NCBI RefSeq assembly: GCF_019175385.1
Contig: NC_083337.1
Span: forward strand, 23,754,385-23,818,384
Reading direction: 5' to 3'
DNA length: 64,000 nucleotides
Source: Lycium barbarum
Taxonomy: Eukaryota; Streptophyta; Magnoliopsida; Solanales; Solanaceae
In this document: positions 1 through 11,988 of the stretch, in pieces
Position numbering within the stretch: position 1 is the first letter of the stretch
Layout of the letters: the number at the start of each line of letters is the position of its first letter
Translations under genes and position numbers: made by a program
The notes under the pieces: generated by a model
What the model was told of the DNA's origin: nothing
The model's database searches: none
The model's input: only the letters and a program-made list of their open reading frames with translations

Positions 1-724
1 TACCTTATTGAAGGAATACTAACTTCTCCCAAACGTCCCTTTCTTCTTCTCTTTCTTGGGTTTCAAGAATCTAGGGTTTGTGGAAGATGAACTAGTGTTA
101 ATTTGAAGTTAAATTGATGAAGTAATGATGGGAATTGATCAAGAACTTACCTCATATGTTTTGGGGAAACCCTAGGGTTTTTTCCTCTCAAAAAGTCGTC
201 CAAAACGAAGTGGGAATGAATATAACGAAGTTAGGCTTTTATAAAATTCGAGAAAAATCGCTTCAGGCATAAAATGGCCTGGTGCGTTGCCCAGTGTGGT
301 GCACACAGAATATCCATTTTGACGGCGTCAAAATTTTGAGTTTTCTGGGAATTTGGCTTGGGTCGCCGCCCAGGGCGCCGCGCAGGCCTAATTTTCGCAC
401 TGCATAGATGATGCTCAGTAAAATAGGCATAACTCCTAGCACAGAGCTCTGTTGGAGTTGGGAAACCTACCGTTGGAAAGGTAGTTTAAAGGTATACAAC
501 TTTCATTAAGAAAGTTTGCCCAAATTCCCAACGGAAATATATGAAACCTGGCCATAAGTGAAGACTGTCTAGACTTAGACGAATTTAGAAGACCTTAAGA
601 ACTTCACTTTTTGGTTTGACTTCAAAACGACTGTTTATCACCCGAATGGATTCATATAGCTAAAATATCATCTTATTACTAGTTTTATACTTTCACACAT
701 AACCCGAATTTACGGGATGTTACA
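1..724 (-). repeat. LTR fragment, cut by window edge
   Basis: This is the 5' portion of a minus-strand LTR. Read on the minus strand it begins TGTAACATCCCG at 724. Positions 420-530 match 18950-19050 inside solo LTR S, sharing the segment around 'acctaccgttggaaag', so the two are related families. A TATA-like TTTATAAAAG lies on the minus strand at 236-245, and a GC-rich, repeat-like stretch lies just upstream of it at about 280-390. Its other end and its target duplication (expected cctag, 725-729) are outside the window. No gene is visible here. Confidence 0.75.
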
Positions 725-3707
725 CCTAGTATTAAAGATTCGTAGAATACGGTTGACCTACGAGCTTCAATGTGTGATTAATTTGATTATTTGCTAAAGA
801 TGATGTTTTGGTTTTTCCGCAAAAAGAGTCATTCTTTTCATATCATAATTATGGTCCCAAACAATTTGGCAAAAAGTTCCCCTCTTTTGGGGGGGTTTTG
901 GTTCAAAAATCCACGCCAGTGTTCAACTCACTTCGTTGCCGGACTCGGACACACCCGAGATTTCTCTTGAGTAGAGTTGCTACTATTTTAGTCCTAACGA
1001 AATGGGTTTAGTACTTACGGGTTATATATATATATATATATATATATATGGAAAATGTGGAGTATATCTCTGGTTTTGATACTTATATATATAAAAGAAA
1101 AATTCAAGTTGTTTTATTCAAACTCAATTTTTAATTCTTGAAGCCCGCGAAATCAAACCGCATTCTATGTTTCCATGATCCGTCAAAACCCAGCCCATTT
1201 TTTAGCCCAATTTTCAGTGTTAGGTTTGCAGGCCTAAAATTCTCTACCAATAATTTATTCCAAGTCCATATCTCGGCAGCCAAAAATCTTTACCAACGTT
1301 TAAAAATGTTTAGATTAATGCCTCTTCTAATAGTGGCCCAGTTTGTCTTTAAAACGTTTTTCAGCCTCCTTTATCACACTAAACATTAACAGTTTCATAC
1401 TTGAAAATGGAAGGGCATTTTCTAGTCAAGTTTTTGAAAGAAGTGACCAATTCATTTTAGACTTTAAAGCCATTTCCAATAAATCCCATATACTAGTACT
1501 GCTTAAAAAAATCAAGATAGTTTTAACGAAAGAAAACCAACTCTTGAAACTCCTTTTTTTTTTTAGTTTAAGAAAAAAAAGAGTCATTAGCCGTGTTTGG
1601 AAAATTTGTTTGTTTTTGGCGACTTACCTAAATTACTAAGTATTTTCCTAGATTCTAACATGCATAATGGGTTCCAATAATCACATATATCAGTACATAT
1701 ACAACATATATACATAAAAAAGGAAGAAAGAGAATTAGATTTCCAACTGATGGGCCTACCCCGCCCATCAGTGCCATTTTTACCCACTGGCTGGGCCTTC
1801 AAGACATATTAGCTTCCCTTTCACATTTATTTCTCGCGGACTAAATCAAGAGGAATGTTGGGCCTTTGGCCCAACAAATTTTGTGCGACAGAAACGCCGC
1901 AGAACCATAGGATTTTCATGCAAGCAAAGAGGAAAGGAACATAAATTAGAGAATACCCAAAAATATTCTAAGTATAGAGACATATGACACATTAATGTGT
2001 TGAAATGAAACAATTACCACATTTTGGAAGAGCATCTAGGCAGGCAGAACACATATTAATATTTATGAATTAAGGTAAAGGCCAAATTCATGATTCAAGA
2101 CTTATAAGCCCAACAACACAAAAGCCCACATGAAACATAGTAGAATGAAGAAGGAAAAAGAGAAATAGAGCCCAAAGACACAAGTAATATGCAACAGGTC
2201 ACAAGACTTATTCATAGCACAGGTATACATTCTCTTCCATCTGATATACCACTGATATATATAACTATAGGGATACTCAAATAGCACCTAAAGGAAAGCT
2301 TTCACTTCCTTAATCCTAATGCCACACAAGATCCAAGGGATTTCATGAATCCTAAGCATGGTAGGCATTAGGGAAAGCTTAAGCTTAATCCCCAAGTGCT
2401 AACTTACTTCCCTAAGTTTGTACTAAACTTAGTTATATACAAGAGAAAGGATATGTGCATACATAGTTATACTAGGCCAGAACTAATTCAAAGATCATAG
2501 TTAATAGGATGGTAAAGTCCTAAGACCAAGTTCATAAACAAACAAACTCAACTGAGCCCTACAAGAGGTAAGGAAAGAGGGAAGGGGAAGAGATGAAGAC
2601 ATGGACTTCAAATAGCAGAGTGAATCAACAAATGGCAAGTAAAGAATTATCATTTGAAGATAATCAACCAAAAAAAAAAAAAAAACCAAGCTTGGACTTC
2701 CATTCACCAGTGCAGGTAATGTTTAGCAATAGATCACAGAGTTTCAGAGACAGAGCACATGAATTTATGTGACTTAACAAGACTTATCCTATCTTTCTTC
2801 TTTAAAAGGTCTATTCCTGTTTTAGTTAACATTCGCAATGCAGCCAAGATACATCAACATAACAATTCATTATCCTCTTTTCTCTTTATTTACAGGGAAA
2901 ACAATCATCAAGGTGTTATCACATTTTATTCCTAAGTCATACAGGTGACTCTACTAATTAGTGATGATTCAACACTTAGAGGTAATCATTAGAAAGAACA
3001 TGATCCAATAAGGTCATACATGCCATTTATTTGCTTCAATCCAACCTCAAACAAGATAGAACTTTAATGACATGGCACATTGCACAAAGACTCACATAGT
3101 TCAAAACTTAGGCCATAACTAGCAAAACCAGATTCCGGGACTTCAAGTAAGAAGACCAACATAAGACCTTCTAACATATATCCTTTTGAAAGAAATTAAC
3201 ATTAAAGCACTGAATCTTTCAAAAGGAAGAGGTGGCAGAAATGCCCCTTCTTTATTCTACTTTAAAGGATTCCAATTTTAAAGAGTAGTATAAAAAATAT
3301 GCCACCCACAAGACTGTCATAGTCTAGGTGTTGCACTTATCAGATTACAAAGTCCAAAAGCAAGCATACTTCCAGTTTTTGAAAATAGGTAATGTAGCAT
3401 GCATTCTAGAATAATCCTTTCCATAAACAAATTTTAGAAGAAAAAAAAACACAAGAAAAACAATACTTGTCTCAAGCAACTTCATCACAACCACTTATAC
3501 CTTGTACCATTTTTACAAAAGAAAAAAAAAGGCAAATCTAAACTTGGCAAGAAACAGCTAAACCAGTCGGTCTAAAAGCAGATAGCATCAGTTTTAAATC
3601 ACATAGTGGCAGGTTGGTCCAAACAAGATCAAAATAAACCTCTTATGCATAATAGAGTAGGATCAAGCATATTGCAAGGAATTCATCTAGCCCCAGAATA
3701 ACTCTAC
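725..3707 (-). repeat. Tat/Ogre-type LTR copy 1, 3' part
   Basis: This stretch is non-coding and AT-rich. It aligns by eye, in the same order, with the D 5' LTR: 726-850 resembles 59955-60080, and 2300-2400 resembles 61650-61750. Short open frames here are not gene-like. It continues at 9440 after the 3708-9439 insertion. It is diverged from D, so it probably belongs to a separate element. A (TA)n run lies at about 1022-1049 and an A-rich run at about 2668-2684. Confidence 0.65.
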
Positions 3708-5610
3708 TGTCACGACCCGATTAGGGGGCCATGACGGGTACCCGGAGCTGACTACTGAGCTCCACTCATCCTGCTAATCATCATACCCAACCTTAACATA
3801 CATGATCTCAAGGGAAACATATGCCTATATATATATATGAGCTCTCATGGCTACAAAATGATTTACATAATATACACTGATATATATATATACATGAAGC
3901 ATCTACTACCCATATATCCGCATCTACGAGCCTCTACTAGAGTACTAGACATAAGGACGGGACAGGAACCCGTCATGCCCAAATATGTACACAAAAATAA
4001 TATCTCAAAATAGCACCTCTGGAATAATGGAGTGCTCCTGTAAATCCGCTAATAGCTCCTATGAATCTGGGCTGCCTCCCTATCTACATGTGGGCATGAA
4101 CACAGCGTCCAAAAGAAAGGACGTCAGTACAAACATTATACTAAGTATGTAAGGCATAAACGATAATAACATATCAATAAAATAGGGAGACATCAAGTAA
4201 GGAACAACTTGTAACCGAATGACACTTAAGACTAAATAGAGCATGATAACTTACGTCATAAACATCATCATATCAAGTATATATATATAAGTTGCCTGAC
4301 CGTATAGGTACGGTGTTATCATCATTAGCCCGCATCCAGGCCTCCCGCATCCGGGGTAACCATCTCATGCCACCGACTAGTGGTGTCTGCCCATGCCCTC
4401 TAGACATGGTGTATATGTCGCCCGCCTTAGCGGTGTCTGCCCGGCCATATAGGCGCGGTGTAATATCATCATTATAAACTTATTATAGAGCATGCATAAG
4501 AACTCAAAGAAAACTAGACTCTATCGGGGTGACGTAAGGTCGTGAACCCCTGATTCCATTATGGAGTAGTCATGAGCATTATGCCCCACCTTGAAGGAAA
4601 TCAATAGGTGAGTGTAACAACAATAAGCCACATCAGAGGATCATTAGAGAAATATCATATCATATACTTTATAATCTTTAGACTTAGGCTTATCATCATC
4701 ATTATCATGCTCGTAACGTATGCCTTATCTTTATCTCGTGTGAATCTCCTTATGAACATAAAGTCAAAATTTCCGGAATGCAAGAAGGTCATGGAGGATA
4801 AGGAAAGTCATGTCATAAGATTCATGCCTTAGAAAGGAGGGGACTAGCCTTACTTACCTTTTCGTCTTTCTATCTTGTCGACTATATGCTTCCTTCCACG
4901 TTCGTCACTCTACATTCAAAGGAATTCGTGCTAAGATTAGATATTCGGAAGCATACTTAAGCTTAGGCTAAAGTTAACGAAAATTGGGCAGCATTTCCTT
5001 TATTTCTACAACTTTCATATAATATAACAACTCCCAAACGTCGATAACAATATTCATAATATCATAATTAACAATCTTCGTCAACCATACATTAGTCAAT
5101 TCTCCTACTTCCATCTCAAGTGCATCCATAACCATGGTCATAATACAACATTACATTCATCCTCCTATAATGTTTCTCCCACATTCTTAGTGTCATTTAT
5201 AACATAATCATACTCGTAACATATCAAAAATCATAATTCATGTTAGGCTACTACTAAAAATGCTACTATTCTCATACTTGTACCCCATCTTCTACCTCCT
5301 TCTATAATCCAAGTCTTTCAACCCCTCAATACTCTAAATAACATGAAAGGATCATCAAACTTGCCTTTGATAATGTGAGAATGGTCTTTGGGTGGAAAAA
5401 CATTGCTTGAGGAAACCCTAGCTTCAATCCAAAGAGATTTCTTGACTTGCATAAACCCTAGAAAGCATTCTTGCACTTGATTCCATCAACTCTTGGGGTT
5501 TTACTCTTGATTTCTCTTGGGTTTATATTAAAATGGTGTGGAGAATATTCTAGAACTTTTTTGAGGTGTGGAGAGAAAATGGGAAATGAAATAAATGAAC
5601 TTGGGGCTCC

Positions 5611-5620
5611 CTTTTATAAA
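5611..5620 (-). promoter_or_regulatory. LTR TATA box
   Basis: On the minus strand this reads TTTATAAAAG followed by GGAGCCCC. With the nested LTR removed, it lies about 40 bp downstream of the palindrome cassette of the 3708-9439 LTR, the expected place for the core promoter. Confidence 0.55.
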
Positions 5621-6099
5621 ATAAAAATCTATCCCAATGGTATTATATGGACACTTATTGTCACGACCCAGCCCCGTAGGCTGTGACTAGTGCCCGAGAT
5701 GGACACTCGTACATATTCTCTAGCCAAAATCTACTTACGTTTAGCATGTTAGGGACTTCAACACATACCAGTCAATATATCATTTAAATCTTTACTTATA
5801 AGATCGCATATATAAACCGATCGGGTTATCATAGAATAGGGAAATACCAGACGTAAACCATATTAACATAACCGGACAAAACAACCCATGACCCATATAC
5901 ATGTCTACAGGCCTCTAACAAAGACAACAGAATCATATGACGGGACAGGGCCCCGCCGTACCCCTGAATAGTCACACATACATGAATATACACAACAGAT
6001 GGAACTGTACCAAAAGTATGGGCTCCGGATCAAGGGAGCACTTCAAAATAGCAGAACGAATATCCTAGGCTGACGGATCACCGTAACGAACGTCTGTAC

Positions 6100-6155
6100 C
6101 TGCGGGCATGAAACGCAGCCCCCGAAGAAAGAGGGTCAGTACGGAATATGTACTG
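6100..6155 (-). other. Conserved double hairpin in LTR
   Basis: Two inverted repeats lie here: CTGCG...CGCAG (6100-6104 with 6114-6118) and CAGTAC...GTACTG (6137-6142 with 6150-6155). The same pair, in the same order relative to LTR orientation, occurs in A (20239-20295), B (about 45255-45316 and 52478-52536) and E (58565-58619). Its position in the 3' half of the LTR suggests a role in the R region or 3'-end formation; that role is inference. Confidence 0.6.
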
Positions 6156-6391
6156 AGTATGTAAGGCATGAAATACAGAAAACAGAAACATAACTGGAAC
6201 AATGGTACAAAAAGTAAGTACATTAGCCAGAATACCAAGGTGCTTATTCTCCGAACGTAGATCACACATACCGATGTCATATGTCAGAAAAGTACAGGAA
6301 ACGAGTAAATCATCCAAAGTATCAAAATACTTCCTTTTCAAACACAGATCATGTGTGCCGACATCATTTGTCATCATATACATATACATAT

Positions 6392-6735
6392 AGCAGATCC
6401 CGGCCCTCTAGTGAGGGACGCGGTGGACGGAGTCATCATGTATGCTGACATCATATATCATATACACATATAACAGATCCCGACCCTCTAGTAAGGGACG
6501 CGGTGAACAGAATCATCAATGCATGTCAAAATCATATAGCATATGTGCATATAACAGATCCCGACCCTCTATTGCGGGACGCAGTGAACAGAATCATCAT
6601 ATGCCATCCTGGCCGCCAACCGCATATAATCATATCATCATATACATATGTACATATAACAGAACCCGGCCCGCAAGGGAGAGGGACGCGGTGAACAATG
6701 CAAAGGAAGACGCACGATAACAGAACCTGGCCCGG
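6392..6735 (-). repeat. Degenerate tandem repeat, about 60-105-bp units
   Basis: Units begin 'cagatcccggccctct' or similar at about 6393, 6474, 6554, 6660 and 6720. Each contains 'gggacgcggtgaac' and most a stretch of catata. The array lies inside the nested solo LTR. Open frames here are a by-product of the repeat. Confidence 0.7.
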
Positions 6736-8884
6736 GGCTCAGTGAAGGACATACTGAGGCTTGCTCGAAAAGAGTAGTGCAAAACCACATGCACATAAAT
6801 CAAGACTCGATAGATACGTACACTTACCGACATTTGAAGGCTCTGAAACAAGTTTCGGGTCAATCCGACTTAGTATAAGAAAGTTATGAGCGTTTGAAGT
6901 ACAGAACCTTCTACGAACGTTTCAGAAGCCATTTTGGAAAATCAAAGCAACAATCATGTTAGGTACCTTCCGAATATCGTTATGGATCAACTCAAATAGA
7001 GCTTCTGGAACCATATGTACGTATCAAAATGTATCAAAGACTCGACGGAATAATCAAACGTGCTATCATTTGAAAATCAAAATTTTAGTTATATCAATTA
7101 TCTTTCGAATGCCATTCGGAAACATACAGAACTTTTACGAACGTTTCAAAGCAAATCCGTGATCTTTTTCGAAAGTTAGGGACATTAAAACTTACAGAAC
7201 TCTTTTAAGAACAAAACTCTTTATGCTCATCTCGTTATTCAACCATACAATAAGTTCAACTATATCGAACGTGCTCGTGTCAGAAGTGAAGAAGAATCAT
7301 AGACAGACTCGGAAACATATCAAATAGAGCTTCGGAAATCATAGATACATATCAAAAAGGTGAATACGAATCATAAACAAACTCGGAATCACAGAATAGA
7401 GTAACCCTAAGATGCATATCATATCTTATTTGGCTCTAGGACATGCCAAAAGAAAGAAAAGGTAAGCCTTACATACCTTGCCCGCTTCCTACGCTAATCC
7501 GAACTTAAGTCTTTGGCTTCGCAAAATCTACAACAATATTAGCATATAGCAAACATTAGCCATAAACACTTAAGAGTCCAATTCTAAGCCGACACTTTAT
7601 TTACAGAAATTTCGGCAGCATTTCCCTTGTAAATACAACAACCTCGAGAATTCAACTCGGCCAAATCATCAACAACAAATCCGAGAATTTAACTCGGCCA
7701 AATTATTAACAACAATACCACAGTCAATTCAAAACGCATTCCAACATTAGCAATATTCTTTCTACAACTTCAACGGCGTTTCATTCATGTTCAATTCATA
7801 ATTGCTCACTTATTCAAGTACTAATCCGAAACCTTTTAAACCATATTCAAGGACACTTTAATCAATCCGCACAACATTATAAACAATCCATCCAACATGC
7901 CCCTTTACCCGAAACTCCCAAGTTCAACAAGAACATTAGCAACACATTTTCTTCTTTCAAATTCATGAACTACACCAACAACTCACACACTAACAACATC
8001 GTTTCCCATAATTACAAGAAATGACTTTTAACATCACATTAGTTTCTAGACAACTCTCCAACACTTACAACTTCGACTAGAATCATCAAACTTTCATTGT
8101 CATCATAGAATTCATTACAACAACAACCAAAATACTAAGAAAATTTATTCATTCTCTTCTACACTACACCACATTCACACGACGACAACACCATATATTC
8201 GGCTACAACATAGCATTCATATTTTCATGAATTTCACCCATTTCTACATACTACAACATACACAACCATCCATAATATATAAAAAGAAGATTAAATCTTA
8301 CCTTTTTCCTTCAACTTCTCACTTGGCTAGGGTTGTGAATTTGCAACAAAGAGTAGTTTTCTTGCTCCAACAATTATACCACGTTAAAGAGGACCTTTGA
8401 ATTAGTGGGAATACTAGAAGAAAATAATTTTTGATCAAATCTTTCAAGGGGTCAATTTTTGGTGGTCATGACCGAATGGCCTTCCTTTTTTTTTTCTCTT
8501 CAAGCTTCTTGAAATTTCTAAGGGACAAAGCTGAAAATATGACTATTAAGTCATCTTATACACATATATAATTAATCCATATGAGCATAAGCCCACTTAC
8601 CTTGGACGGCCACTTGGGCCTCTTTATTTCAAGACCAATTTTTTTTTTGTCTTGCACTTCATGACAATTTATTTTCCAAATTCAAAATTTGCCCTTAGCC
8701 TCCCTCCATATTTCCATAAGTCATCTTGCGAATTTCCCTTTTTACCCCTAGCCTTTCTAAATATTTCCACATCAAAATTTTCATAAACAACTTGTGTGCT
8801 AAACAAGGTCAAAAATATAGCCTTACTCTTAACTTTCCGCAATTATCTTGAATTATCCGAATGTACAAAATGCGGGATATAACA

Positions 8885-9084
8885 CTTATACGGTCCGTAT
8901 AAGTGACCGTGAAATCGTCCCATCAACAACTCGTTTCTGTAACTATTATACGACACATTATACGGTCCGTATAATTTTATACGGTCCGTATAAGTGACCG
9001 TATAACTCCATCAGTGATGGAGCTTCACTGTAGCGGTTACACGGACCATTATACGGACCGTATACTATTATACGGACCGTATAA
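8885..9084. repeat. Palindrome cassette (TACGGTCCGTA type)
   Basis: This holds at least five near-perfect palindromes built on TTATACGG-(T/A)-CCGTATAA, at 8886-8902, 8958-8974, 8977-8993, 9049-9064 and 9068-9084. It lies 350-550 bp from the LTR 5' end and just upstream of the TATA box of the 3708-9439 LTR once the nested insertion is removed. Confidence 0.8.
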
Positions 9085-9439
9085 ATGGTCGTATAATCCA
9101 CTTTTTCTCCGATCTTGCTCTCGTCGCTTTGTTTGATCTCCAATCCTTATGGAACCTTCTTAGCACTTGTTTAACACTTCATTAGCAATCTAAGGGGCAT
9201 CATAACTCTTCCTCGAAAAATTACTAAATCATCATTAGCTCGATACTTTACCAAACTCTTCTGAAACACAACGTATACTTTGCCTTTCTTAATGAACCTT
9301 CTTTTCTTGCTTCAAACGTCTTTGCAATCTTAATTAGAACCATCAAGTACTACATCTTACTTGTAAAAAAATCCTTTACTTGTCACCCTGCGTTAGTATA
9401 TCTACCATATGACAACATAAAATTTTCCGAGGTGTAACA

Positions 9440-11212
9440 TCTACACTCTATGTTCATTCATACATATTTTAACCCTTCTCTTTTCTTTTTAACTAAACAT
9501 GATTCAAGAGCAGTCTAAGTGAATGAATCAAGATCAGGGCATGTCTCATATAACACAGGCCTTTCTTTTAGAGATGAGACAGAAAAACAGGCGGAGTACT
9601 TTAGAAAACTAATTATCATTCGAACAAATAAATCACTACATAAGGTCATACCCCATCACAGTTTAATCAACTAGCTAGAATGTTCACATAAGTCTGCTAG
9701 GTTCTTAAAGGACTTATACATGAATTCTTATAAGACTTATTAACTAAGCATCCTTCCAGAATAACAATATTGGTTACCAGATCCTTCATATGAACTTTAT
9801 CACACAAACCATTACATCAACAAACCACTAATCCCTTTTACCCTATGTGAACCTTTCATTATCAAATGGATTTCAAATCATCCCATTTAGATCATCTAGA
9901 CTGTTTTTCCCTTTTTGTTTAATCCTAAGCAAACAACATAATTCATGACTAAAACCAATTGCTTAACCAGATGCCTTTTTAGCTTAGACAACTTATAGCT
10001 TCTAAATCAACCAACCAAAAAAACTAAACGAAAACTCAGCTATTTTAGCTAATCACCACCTAAAACAGTAGGCATATGACTAAAACATGAAAACAAGAGA
10101 ATTAACTCGAACAGACATAAACAACATTAAAAGACAACTAACTAGTAATTTCATAAGCATTAAGCACACGACTAAAACAAAAGAAACTAACTTAACCAAA
10201 CATGATAGACATAAACAAAAATAGGAGACAACTAAACTAACAACTTTATGCTTATAAGCAAATAAATGAAAAAGGAGGTTACCTTTTGCGAGTGCAGCCC
10301 TTTAGTCGAGATTCAAACTTGAGGATTTATGCCTCCAAACCCCAAACTCAAGCCACAGAACTCAACACAAACACAAGCAAAGAAAAGAGTTGCCCTTTCT
10401 TTCTTTTAAAATTTTACTGGACTCAGAAATTTCTTAAAAAGACTTTAATCAGATTTTTGAAAGAAATCTTCAAGTATTTCGAGTCTAAACGAGTACATTT
10501 TCAGAAAATATATTTCAGTCCCTTTTTTCAACAAGCAAATAGGCCTCCTTTAAATAGGGAAACCCAGAAATTCAAAACCCACTCTTGTTCGATGTGGGAT
10601 AACTCCCCTTTGGTGGGTTTCCTCCTCACAACCAACTTTGGAGGGTTAGGATTCAACTCAAAAATTAACGAAGGGTCAGATTTATTCTTTCATAAGGTCG
10701 ATCTTTTAGGTTCCAAATGAACCAATAGCATATCGAGATTCAAAAATCACAAACGACCGAAATCAATTAAAATTTTGCAAAATATAAAAGTTCAACGTTC
10801 ACAAAGCAGAGAAAAGCATGCCAACAAGGACGAGATAACACCTCGTTTGGGTAGAGATGGGTAAAAATTGGAGGAGGCAATAAATGCCTTACCTAAAATT
10901 GACCAAACCAGGTCTTTAAGGACCTTACCCAGCCTGTAACCTTCCCAAAAATGGCAAAAGTGACGACGGGAGAGAGAGGGTGGCCCTGCAGCTGTATAGG
11001 GTTCTCTTAAGAAAACCCTCAAAGCCCCTTAAGGCTTCATTTGCCTTGTATGAATAATGGAGAATGGGCCTTGCCCCCTTAATTGTTTGGTGACATGGGC
11101 CGGGTCTGGCCCAGTTGGGCTGGACTCGCTCCAATTAAAAGAAATAGGGGCAGCCCCAACCTGATATGCCCATGTGTGTATATATATGATATACCTATGT
11201 ATATACGGGTAT

Positions 11213-11275
<63 letters not shown>

Positions 11276-11988
11276 TTATGTATGTATATATGCATGATAG
11301 GTGGGTAAGAAATATTAATGCATATGTATAAAGAAAAATAAAAATGTGATTTAAAGAGTAAGTAAAAAAGATTGATTATTGAATAATTTAATCAAAGCTA
11401 AAAAATAAATTAATAAAACAAAACACGATTGATTTTCATAAAATTATTAATTCACAAGTATGGCCTTAATTCAATTAAGCAATGAATTTGTTATTTCAGT
11501 CATGGCTCTATTTGACTAATTAATTGACTATTTCAATCGTAGCCATAATAAGTAGACTCTAAATATTAACCATAATTAATTATGGTTAATTTGAAAATTG
11601 TCCACATAATTGATTGTGCAGAAATTAAAATTTGGGGTAGAAATGATTACTTCATTTTAATCAATTAATTTTCCTTGAATTAAAATGGGATAAATATTTT
11701 CTGATTAATTTCTGATAATTTGAACAATTAAATAATTAACTATTTTCTGATTGGAATTAGTAAAATGCATCATTAATTGCTGTAAAAAAATAATAATTTG
11801 TAAATGGTGTATTATAGGAAAATATTTACCAAGCAATAGTGGTAAAGCATTATTTGCATAGTTTATAAAACCATTTTGATTTGATGCCGTTTTTCAGAAA
11901 AATGAAAAACCTGTGTTATCCCATTTAAAATTCAAGTACTTTGATAAAATTAAAACAAATTATGGGAGGTCAAAAATTAGGTGTCAAC
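9440..11988 (-). repeat. Tat/Ogre-type LTR copy 1, 5' part
   Basis: This continues 725-3707 after the solo LTR. On the minus strand it starts (G)TTGACACCTAATTTTTG at 11988, the same start as D's 3' LTR at 28047. Both share the GC-rich block with 'gggctggactcg' (11110-11135 and 27100-27115) and 'ttatgggaggt' before the end. The expected last base of the LTR start is missing at the junction with 11989. A minus-strand TATA-like TATTTAAAGG lies at about 10548-10557. Non-coding. Confidence 0.7.
11216..11271. repeat. (TA)n microsatellite
   Basis: This is an uninterrupted TA dinucleotide run of about 28 units. It creates spurious Ile/Tyr-rich open frames on both strands that should be ignored. Confidence 0.95.

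Larger units (their letters stand above)
5659..8884 (-). mobile_element. Nested solo LTR
   Basis: This is a 3.2-kb LTR with ends tgtcacgaccc (5659) and gggatataaca (8884), flanked by a perfect TSD cttat (5654-5658 and 8885-8889). It sits inside solo LTR 3708-9439, so it is the younger of the two. It has no coding capacity. Downstream parts (6100-6160) keep the double hairpin shared with other LTRs here. Unlike most LTRs in the window, I see no promoter-proximal palindrome cassette in it. Confidence 0.88.
3708..9439 (-). mobile_element. Solo LTR, chromovirus type, with nested insertion
   Basis: The element is bounded by TG...CA termini (plus strand tgtcacgaccc at 3708, gaggtgtaaca ending at 9439) and by a perfect 5-bp target duplication tctac (3703-3707 and 9440-9444). 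On the minus strand it starts TGTTACACCTCGG, the same start as the LTRs of element A. Without the nested copy and its TSD it is about 2.5 kb, matching the LTRs of A (about 2.43 kb) and B (2.44 kb). It has no internal coding region, PBS or PPT, so it is a solo LTR left by LTR-LTR recombination. Positions 4280-4470 hold imperfect repeats around 'gcggtgtctgccc'. Confidence 0.88.

Noticed and set aside
8885..9084. Palindromes as termini of a MITE or other DNA transposon
   Set aside because: Several overlapping short palindromes repeat without a flanking target duplication, and they fall at the promoter-proximal place of a solo LTR.
10286..10720. 144-codon plus-strand frame as a host gene
   Set aside because: It lies antisense in a Tat-type LTR, has no recognised motif and a composition like the surrounding AT-rich DNA.
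11029..11331. Open frames on both strands rich in Ile and Tyr
   Set aside because: They arise from the (TA)n microsatellite at 11216-11271 and have no other support.
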